From Candidatus Equibacterium intestinale (GTDB lineage Bacteria; Bacteroidota; Bacteroidia; Bacteroidales; UBA932), in assembly GCA_018064305.1 (NCBI GenBank), contig JAGHVP010000212.1, forward strand, positions 1 to 8,646: 8,646 bases of DNA, written 5' to 3'. How positions within the stretch are numbered: position 1 is the stretch's first letter; each line of letters starts with the position of its first letter. A program made the translations under genes and the position numbers. Positions 1 to 5,440 of this stretch are shown in pieces. The notes under the pieces are model-generated. The model had not been told where the DNA came from. It saw only the letters and a list, made by a program, of their open reading frames with translations, and did no database searches.

Positions 1-1215
1 CCCATCCCGCGTACGCTGCAGTTCTCGCTGCTCGGAGCGCGTGACCTTTCCATCATCTCCACTCCTCCGCCGAACAGGATACCGGTGCACACAGAGATCA
101 TAGATTTCAGTGAAGAGCAGATTCAGGAAATAATAGGAGCCGAGCTGGAGCGCCACGGCCAGGTGTATTTCGTCCACAACAGGGTAGAGGACATCGACGG
201 TGTGGCTGACATCCTGCGCCGCCTGTGCCCTGAGGCACGCGTCTGTGTGGCACACGGCCAGATGGAGCCTGCAGTGCTGGAAAAGAAGATACTTGAATTC
301 ATAGACGGAGACTACGACATACTGCTCTCCACCACAATCATAGAGAACGGTGTGGACATACCCAATGCCAACACCATGCTCATCAACCGCGCCCACACAT
401 TCGGCCTGAGCGACCTGCACCAGCTGCGCGGCAGGGTGGGACGCAGCAACATCAAGGCATACTGCTATCTGATAGTGGATTCCACCGCCATCCTTTCCGA
501 CGATGCAAAGGCCCGCCTCAATGCCATAGAGACATTCTCCGACCTGGGCAGCGGCTTCAACATAGCCATGCAGGACCTTGACATCCGCGGAGCCGGCAAC
601 CTGCTTGGTGCCGAGCAGAGCGGCTTCATAGAAGAGATGGGCTTCGAAACATATCAGAAGATACTTGCCGAAGCCATGAGCGAGCTCAGGGGAGAGATGG
701 ATGCCGGCGACGAAGAGCTCATGCAGGGCAACGAAATCACAGGATCAGGCTGGATATCAGACTGCTATATCGATACAGACATTGATGCCTACATACCCGA
801 CACATACATCAATGTGCCGAAAGAGAAGATGCGCCTCTACCGCGAGCTCGACAATATGAAGAGTGCCGACCGTATAGACGCCTTCGTGGCAGAGATGGAA
901 GACCGCTTCGGCCCGGTTCCTCCGCAGTTCGAGGAACTTATCAACATTGTAAGGCTGCGCCAGTGCGCCATCGCCCTCGGTTTCGAGAAAATCATACTCA
1001 AGAACGGCTGCATGCTGGCATATTTCGTGGCGAACAGCCACTCGTCATATTACAACAGCGCCATGTTCGGACGTATTCTGGAACACATCCAGCACTCCAC
1101 CGCAAAATATCAGCTCTGCCAGCGTCCCAATTCGCTGTTTGTCAAGAGCGAGAACGTAAATAGTGTCAAAAAAGCGGTTGCATTATTGCAAGAAATGCTA
1201 ACTTTGCAACTTTAG
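1..1215 (+). CDS. mfd: Transcription-repair coupling factor Mfd (C-terminal part, 5' end cut by window)
   Basis: Mfd is the cytosolic ATP-dependent translocase that removes RNA polymerase stalled at DNA lesions and recruits UvrA. The frame is open from base 1 and gives 404 residues before TAG, so roughly the last third of a protein of about 1,100 residues is present. Numbering from base 1, it starts in the helicase core (PIPRTLQFSL), continues with motif IV (VYFVHNRV), motif V (STTIIENGVDIP, residues 110-121) and motif VI (QLRGRVGRS, 141-149). Next comes the TRG translocation motif with RGAGNLLGAEQSG (196-208), which separates Mfd/RecG from ordinary helicases. The C-terminal regulatory TRCF domain (D7) begins around residue 262 with YINVPKEKMRLYREL. 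The GTG at 85 is an internal codon, not a start. The UvrB-like and RNA-polymerase-interaction domains lie upstream of the window. The frame looks intact. The coaX promoter overlaps its last codons. Confidence 0.96.
   Translation, partial: PIPRTLQFSLLGARDLSIISTPPPNRIPVHTEIIDFSEEQIQEIIGAELERHGQVYFVHNRVEDIDGVADILRRLCPEARVCVAHGQMEPAVLEKKILEFIDGDYDILLSTTIIENGVDIPNANTMLINRAHTFGLSDLHQLRGRVGRSNIKAYCYLIVDSTAILSDDAKARLNAIETFSDLGSGFNIAMQDLDIRGAGNLLGAEQSGFIEEMGFETYQKILAEAMSELRGEMDAGDEELMQGNEITGSGWISDCYIDTDIDAYIPDTYINVPKEKMRLYRELDNMKSADRIDAFVAEMEDRFGPVPPQFEELINIVRLRQCAIALGFEKIILKNGCMLAYFVANSHSSYYNSAMFGRILEHIQHSTAKYQLCQRPNSLFVKSENVNSVKKAVALLQEMLTLQL
1178..1206 (+). promoter_or_regulatory. Candidate Bacteroidota promoter for coaX
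   Basis: TAACTTTG at 1199-1206 matches the Bacteroidota primary-sigma -7 box TAnnTTTG exactly. TTG at 1178-1180 sits 18 bp upstream, a truncated TTTG -33 element at slightly short spacing. The predicted start of transcription, around 1211-1214, would leave a leader of about 15 nt before the coaX ATG. The promoter lies inside the last codons of mfd, so coaX and the downstream barrel gene could be transcribed independently of mfd. The assignment is by consensus match only. Confidence 0.6.
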
Positions 1216-1226
1216 ACTGCTTTTTA

Positions 1227-1982
1227 ATGAACATTATTCTTGACATAGGCAACACATCCTGCAAGATAGCTTTCTTCGAGGGGCTGGAGCAGAAGAAACT
1301 TCTGCGCGTGAACAATCCCGAAGAGATTGTGCCGGCCATAAAGGGGGAGGAGGTAGACACGGTAGTGTGCTCTTCGGTGCGCCACCGCAGCCGTGTCCTG
1401 CTGTCTCAGCTGAAACTGATTGCCTCAAGAGTGATAGAGTTCGACCTGAAATATGTGAGAAAGCAGCTCGAGGCGGGCAATCCGCTCTTCGCACCCCTTG
1501 AGAACATGCCCGACGGAATGGGGGCCGACCGTATGGCGGCAATCCTGGAGGCATCTCTCGAACTTCCTTCAAGCGACATCCTGCTGTTTGACTTCGGCAC
1601 TGCAACCACAGTCGAGTTCATTGATGCGGGCGGTCATTATCAGGGCGGTACCATCTCGCTCGGCCTGAACACGCGCTACCGCGCCCTGAGCCATTTCACA
1701 CGCAAGATACCCCTCTGCTCTCCGAATGTGATCCTCGACAAGATGAGCATAAACGACATATCCACTATCGGATATGATCTTGACACAGCCCTTGCGGCAG
1801 GAAATATCCTGGGCATAAAGTTTGAAATCGAGGGATACATTGCCGCACATCCCCAGCGCGAGGTTGTTTTTACGGGCGGCGACGCAGCAGTGTTTGCTGA
1901 GGGGGTTTCCAAAAAAGTCAGAGTAATCGATAATCTGGTATTGCTGGGCCTGGCCCGCATAGCCATTGGACAGACTATATGA
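1227..1982 (+). CDS. coaX: Type III pantothenate kinase
   Basis: CoaX phosphorylates pantothenate with ATP to 4'-phosphopantothenate, the first committed step of coenzyme A synthesis, in the cytosol. The 251-residue length is normal for the family. ASKHA-fold kinase signatures are present in order: DIGNT (residues 6-10, phosphate loop with Asp6), GADR (99-102, with Asp101 as the likely catalytic base), DFGTATTVEFID (122-133, second phosphate motif) followed by GGHYQGGTISLG, and the C-terminal adenosine motif FTGGDA (215-220). The short segment before GADR reads PDGMGADR. The ATG at 1227 is 11 nt after the mfd stop and begins directly with the conserved MNIILDIGNT, which fixes the start. The stop TGA overlaps the next gene's ATG by four bases (ATGA, 1979-1982), which suggests translational coupling. 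Type III enzymes differ from CoaA and CoaW in not being inhibited by CoA; this is family knowledge, not visible in the sequence. Confidence 0.95.
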   Translation: MNIILDIGNTSCKIAFFEGLEQKKLLRVNNPEEIVPAIKGEEVDTVVCSSVRHRSRVLLSQLKLIASRVIEFDLKYVRKQLEAGNPLFAPLENMPDGMGADRMAAILEASLELPSSDILLFDFGTATTVEFIDAGGHYQGGTISLGLNTRYRALSHFTRKIPLCSPNVILDKMSINDISTIGYDLDTALAAGNILGIKFEIEGYIAAHPQREVVFTGGDAAVFAEGVSKKVRVIDNLVLLGLARIAIGQTI

Positions 1983-3316
1983 AAAAAACATTGAAAATAT
2001 CGGCATCGCTTGTGCTGGCAGCTTTCATTGCTGTTGCATTCTCCTTCAGGGCATCGGCCCAGGGTGATGTGGCATACGATGCATTCTCACCCTATTCGAT
2101 GTACGGTCTCGGCATCCTCGAGCCTGCCGGCAGCCAGAACAACCTGGGTATGGGCGGCATCGGTATCGGTGACCGCAACGCAACCTACATCAATCTGCTC
2201 AACCCGGCTGCAGTAACTGCCCGCGAGAAGCAGACATTCATGCTTGATTTCGGCCTGAGCCAGAAAGATATCTTCTACGCGGCCGATGCAGCCACCACGA
2301 TAGAGGCAGACGACAGCGGAATGATACGCTCTGTCAACAATATGTTCAACATCCACCACATAGTTGCATCTTTCCCCATCGGAAAGAAATCTGCATTCAA
2401 GGTGGGTGTGATGCCTTTCAGCGCCACAGGATACAAGTTCGTCTCACGCGAGTTTTCAGACGAGGTGCTCCTGGACATGGGTGATGTGCGCTACCTGAAG
2501 GAAGGAAAAGGCGGTGTGTACCAGTGCTTCCTCGGTGCAGGCTGGGAAGTGTTCAAGAATTTCAACATCGGTGTCGACGGCATGATGTATCTGGGCAACA
2601 CTGTACACGGTTCCACTACATCATTCACCACCAACACCCACTACCGCACCTTGAGCCGCGACTGGAACATTGTGGCGCGCGGCGCGGGCGCACAGGCAGG
2701 AGTCCAGTACACGATACCTTTCAAAAACAACCTTAACCTCACCCTCGGTGCCATCTACAAACTGTCCAGCACCCTCAACGGAGAGCACTCAGAGGCCACT
2801 ACAGCGGCAACTGCCACCGAGGTCGACACTCTGGCAAGCTCTTTGAATAAGGTGGGCTACAAGATTCCGTCTGAAGTCGGAGCGGGATTCACACTCCGCA
2901 GGACTGGAAAATGGATGTTCGGCATGGACTGGACGATGCAGGACTGGAGAGAATCAAAGTTTGATGCGACACCGGGTATAGATATGACAACCTGCCGTCA
3001 GCAGTCCTTTAAAATTGGAGGGGAAGTGATTCCTAACAAATATGACATACGTTACTATCTTAAAAAGGTCACTTACAGGGCAGGTCTCTACTACAACCAG
3101 GGATACATCGCTCTTGACGGGCTTCCTATCGACAGCAAGGGAGTTACGTTCGGTGCCAGCTTCCCGATATACAAGTTCAACACTTCGATGTCGATGAGCG
3201 TGGACCTGGGCCAGATGGGAACTCTCTCGAACAATCTGATACGTGAAAGATACGTGAAATTCACTTTCGGACTCAACTTGATAGATATTTGGTTCCAAAA
3301 ATCACTTTATCAGTAA
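1979..3316 (+). CDS. Uncharacterised outer-membrane beta-barrel protein (SPYS-x-YGLG family)
   Basis: The product is 445 residues and its specific function is unknown. It opens with a classical signal peptide: basic MKK, hydrophobic core about residues 8-23, and a probable signal peptidase I site at ASA-Q (25-28). The mature N-terminus carries SPYSMYGLG (37-45), then GMGGIGIG (57-64) and INLLNPAA (71-78). This arrangement recurs in Bacteroidota outer-membrane proteins distantly resembling the FadL/OmpP1 and PorV-like barrels, where NPA lies near the pore entrance. The rest is a run of alternating aromatic/hydrophobic strands broken by Asn/Gly/Asp turns, ending FTFGLNLIDIWFQK plus four residues, consistent with a barrel whose last strand is near the C-terminus. 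There is no lipobox and no TonB box was recognised. The start overlaps the coaX stop, so it probably relies on coaX translation and the promoter at 1178-1206. Transport of a hydrophobic solute or an assembly role are both possible; neither is shown. Confidence 0.8.
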   Translation: MKKTLKISASLVLAAFIAVAFSFRASAQGDVAYDAFSPYSMYGLGILEPAGSQNNLGMGGIGIGDRNATYINLLNPAAVTAREKQTFMLDFGLSQKDIFYAADAATTIEADDSGMIRSVNNMFNIHHIVASFPIGKKSAFKVGVMPFSATGYKFVSREFSDEVLLDMGDVRYLKEGKGGVYQCFLGAGWEVFKNFNIGVDGMMYLGNTVHGSTTSFTTNTHYRTLSRDWNIVARGAGAQAGVQYTIPFKNNLNLTLGAIYKLSSTLNGEHSEATTAATATEVDTLASSLNKVGYKIPSEVGAGFTLRRTGKWMFGMDWTMQDWRESKFDATPGIDMTTCRQQSFKIGGEVIPNKYDIRYYLKKVTYRAGLYYNQGYIALDGLPIDSKGVTFGASFPIYKFNTSMSMSVDLGQMGTLSNNLIRERYVKFTFGLNLIDIWFQKSLYQ

Positions 3317-3336
3317 TTTCATAATCAAAAGTTTAT

Positions 3337-3344
3337 TAATTTTG
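3337..3344 (+). promoter_or_regulatory. Candidate -7 box upstream of the TPR-protein gene
   Basis: TAATTTTG is an exact TAnnTTTG match in the 62-bp gap after the barrel gene. The predicted transcription start near 3350 would give a leader of about 29 nt before the ATG at 3379. No good TTTG is found 19-21 bp upstream; the nearest similar motif is TTTC at 3317-3320, only 16 bp away. The upstream element is therefore weak, and the call rests on the -7 box and its position. Confidence 0.45.
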
Positions 3345-3378
3345 CCGCTCCATAAACGGTAACAAAACCATAAAGACG

Positions 3379-4701
3379 ATGAAAAAGATTTTTGTAATAG
3401 TATTTGCTGCACTGATTGCACTGCAGGCAAATGCTCAGGTAGGAAAATTCGGTACAGGTCAGGACAGTGTTGAATGCGTCAAGTATCTCTCATACTACAA
3501 AGAATACGTAAAGCACAACAACATGGCCGATGCAATCGGTCCATGGCGTAACGCCATCGCAATCTGCCCTGTAACTGCAAGCCAGAACATGCTTGTAGAC
3601 GGTCAGAAGATCATGCGCTGGGCAATCGGTAAGGAAAAGAACGCCGAGGCACGCAAGGGTCTTGTCGACACCCTCATGAAGCTTTATGACCTCCGTGTTG
3701 CCAATTATCCCAAGAATGCCGTAAGCGCACTCAACAACAAGGTCATCGACATGAACAAATACAACTGGCACGAAGATACTCCCATCATCCTCTACGAAGA
3801 GATGAAGGGCATCCTCAAGGCCAACGGCACTCAGTCTTCACCCCTTGTATATGTCAAGCTGATGGACGTTGCCTCAAAGCTTTACCAGGCCGGCACCATC
3901 GATGCTGACATGATCATGACCGACTACAACAATATCAGCGAGTCGATTGCCGCTTCTCTTGCAGAGAAAGAAGACGAGAAGCTCCAGAGCGCCCTCAAGG
4001 ACGTCGAGACAATGTTCGCCAACAGCGGTGTTGCCTCTTGCGAGAACATGATCGCCCTCTACGAGCCCCGCTACAATGCCGCTCCTGAGGATAAGGACAA
4101 CCTCACCGCCATTGTAAAGATGCTCGGCCGTGCAGACTGCCTCGATTCAGAGCTCTTCCTCAAGGCAGTGGAGTCACTCCACAAGATCGAGCCTTCTGCA
4201 GCAACAGCATACAACCTTTACAAGCTCTACTCAAAGGTTGACGACACCAAGAATGCAGTCAAATTCCTGAAGGATGCCATCGAGATGACCGATGCAGCCG
4301 ACACCAAGCAGATTGCAAGCTACTACTTCGAGCTTGGTCAGTACAACTTCAAGAAAGCAGGCAACAACGCTGCCGCTGTAGAGGCTGCAAAGAAGGCTGC
4401 CGAGCTTGACGAGAGCCTGAAGGGCCGTGCATACCTCCTTATCGGAACTGTCTGGGGACAGCTCAGATGCGGTGGAAACGAGGTTGAGGGACATGCTCAC
4501 TTCTGGGTTGCATACGATTATGTCAACAAGGCAAAGGCAGCTGACCCTTCACTCGCAGACGATGCCGACGCACTGGCACGCCAGTACGCAGCATACTTCC
4601 CCGACAAGGCTGATGCATTCATGTATGACCTCGTGAGCGGTGCAAGCTACACAGTATCTTGCGGCGGACTCCGTGAGGCCACAACAGTAAGAACCAACTA
4701 A
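3379..4701 (+). CDS. Exported TPR-like repeat protein of unknown function
   Basis: The product is 440 residues. MKKIFVIVFAALIALQANAQ is a signal peptide with probable cleavage at ANA-Q (18-20). There is no lipobox, so the mature protein should be soluble in the periplasm or bound to an envelope partner. Most of the sequence is helical repeat. The clearest TPR-like units lie at about 273-350, with AYNLYKLYSK, AVKFLKDAIEM, YYFELGQYNFKKAG and AVEAAKKAAELDE. Cys residues fall at 33, 63, 221, 254, 364 and 428. The six cysteines in an exported protein suggest disulfides, with 33/63 a likely pair (inference). The tail carries SYTVSCGGLREATTVRT (423-439), beyond the repeats. It follows the barrel gene after 62 bp and precedes lptC by 43 bp, so a role in outer-membrane biogenesis is plausible. 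The ATG at 3379 is fixed by the signal peptide. It is recognisable as a conserved Bacteroidales type, but no function is assigned. Confidence 0.8.
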   Translation: MKKIFVIVFAALIALQANAQVGKFGTGQDSVECVKYLSYYKEYVKHNNMADAIGPWRNAIAICPVTASQNMLVDGQKIMRWAIGKEKNAEARKGLVDTLMKLYDLRVANYPKNAVSALNNKVIDMNKYNWHEDTPIILYEEMKGILKANGTQSSPLVYVKLMDVASKLYQAGTIDADMIMTDYNNISESIAASLAEKEDEKLQSALKDVETMFANSGVASCENMIALYEPRYNAAPEDKDNLTAIVKMLGRADCLDSELFLKAVESLHKIEPSAATAYNLYKLYSKVDDTKNAVKFLKDAIEMTDAADTKQIASYYFELGQYNFKKAGNNAAAVEAAKKAAELDESLKGRAYLLIGTVWGQLRCGGNEVEGHAHFWVAYDYVNKAKAADPSLADDADALARQYAAYFPDKADAFMYDLVSGASYTVSCGGLREATTVRTN

Positions 4702-4744
4702 AACGAAACGTTTACCCTTCATAACGAAGCGAACAGCAAAGCAC

Positions 4745-5377
4745 ATGGAGACGTCGAAAAAACCGGCGTCTCTATTGTGCTTTATATATATAATGGTGTG
4801 TCTTGCCGTTTCCGGGTGTAAGGAAGAGCCCGAAAAGATGGTGATTGACTATGAAACCACACCGGTTCAGACAGTAGTCGGGATGGATGCGCGCCAGTAT
4901 TCATTTGCCGACATCAAGATGGAGATGCGCACCCATACGATGGAGCGCTATTCTTACGAAAAGGATTCTGTCTCCATCACCAAAGAACTTTACAAAGACG
5001 GCTTCGAAGTGTATGTCTACAACGAAGACGGCCTGCTCGAGTCGCAGCTGATAGCCCAGGAGGCTGAGCATGTGATTGCAAAGAAGAACGAAGACTGGAA
5101 GGCGTATGGCAATGTGAATATCCTTAACCACATAAAGGGGGAGAGGATTATTACAGACACCGTGTTCTGGGACAAACCCAACGAGCAGATCTACACTCAC
5201 TGTTATGTGATAATGACATCCCCGAAGGGACGCCTACAGGGCTATGGCATGCGCAGTGACCAGCGTGTGAACGAGTCCAAGATCCTGCGTCCGTTTGATT
5301 CATACGGAGTTGTGGTGAGTGACTCTACAAAGTTCTACATAGACACCGTGAATTTTGTTGGGCCGTTTCCCAAATAA
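4745..5377 (+). CDS. lptC: LPS export protein LptC, lipoprotein form
   Basis: LptC links the inner-membrane LptBFG extractor to the periplasmic LptA bridge that carries lipopolysaccharide to the outer membrane. The 210-residue protein has a short signal sequence ending in a lipobox, VSGC (22-25), so it is predicted to be lipidated at Cys25. E. coli LptC instead uses an uncleaved transmembrane anchor. The beta-jellyroll LptC region covers about residues 48-200. Its most diagnostic stretch runs from EAEHVIAKKNEDW (106-118) through YGNVNI (121-126), ITDTVFWD (136-143), an Ile-Tyr-Thr strand and LQGYGM (164-169). The ATG at 4745 gives the complete lipoprotein signal; the next Met (17) would destroy it. 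No TAnnTTTG box occurs in the 43-bp gap upstream, so it is probably cotranscribed with the TPR gene. The mature N-terminus begins Cys-Lys-Glu-Glu. The family call is confident; lipidation is a prediction. Confidence 0.88.
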   Translation: METSKKPASLLCFIYIMVCLAVSGCKEEPEKMVIDYETTPVQTVVGMDARQYSFADIKMEMRTHTMERYSYEKDSVSITKELYKDGFEVYVYNEDGLLESQLIAQEAEHVIAKKNEDWKAYGNVNILNHIKGERIITDTVFWDKPNEQIYTHCYVIMTSPKGRLQGYGMRSDQRVNESKILRPFDSYGVVVSDSTKFYIDTVNFVGPFPK

Positions 5378-5384
5378 TTTTTTT
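5358..5384 (+). terminator. Weak terminator-like hairpin at the end of lptC
   Basis: TTGGG (5358-5362) and CCCAA (5369-5373) form a 5-bp stem with a 6-nt loop. After ATAA comes a run of seven T (5378-5384). The stem overlaps the last lptC codons. It is short and the T-run is offset by four bases, so it would at best be a partial terminator. The T-run also merges with the ppiD -7 box. Confidence 0.25.
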
Positions 5385-5391
5385 ATATTTG
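5384..5391 (+). promoter_or_regulatory. Candidate -7 box upstream of the ppiD-like gene
   Basis: TATATTTG is an exact match to TAnnTTTG, in the 63-bp gap after lptC. TTG at 5358-5360 lies 23 bp upstream, longer than the usual 19-21 bp, so the -33 element is uncertain. The predicted start of transcription, near 5397-5400, gives an A/T-rich leader of about 42 nt before the ATG at 5441. That composition is typical of strongly translated Bacteroidota genes that lack a Shine-Dalgarno sequence. Confidence 0.5.
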
Positions 5392-5440
5392 CGGGCTAAA
5401 GCTAAAAAGAAATAATAATTATAATTTAAAATAACCAACT

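Noticed and set aside
85..87. GTG at 85 as a start codon for a separate 376-residue protein
   Set aside because: The frame is open to base 1 and the upstream residues (PIPRTLQFSL and following) continue the Mfd helicase core, so the gene is cut by the window edge.
963..1163. Small + strand open frame inside mfd
   Set aside because: It lies wholly within the conserved Mfd C-terminal domain in another frame, with no recognisable protein features.
1946..1956. GGGCC-T-GGCCC palindrome near the coaX end as an operator or terminator
   Set aside because: It encodes the conserved LGLAR segment of CoaX, has a one-base loop and no T-run; it is explained by coding.
4702..4744. Possible promoter or terminator between the TPR gene and lptC (AAACGTTT at 4706-4713, CTTC/GAAG at 4717-4729)
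   Set aside because: There is no TAnnTTTG box and no T-run, and the stems are only four pairs; cotranscription is the simpler reading.
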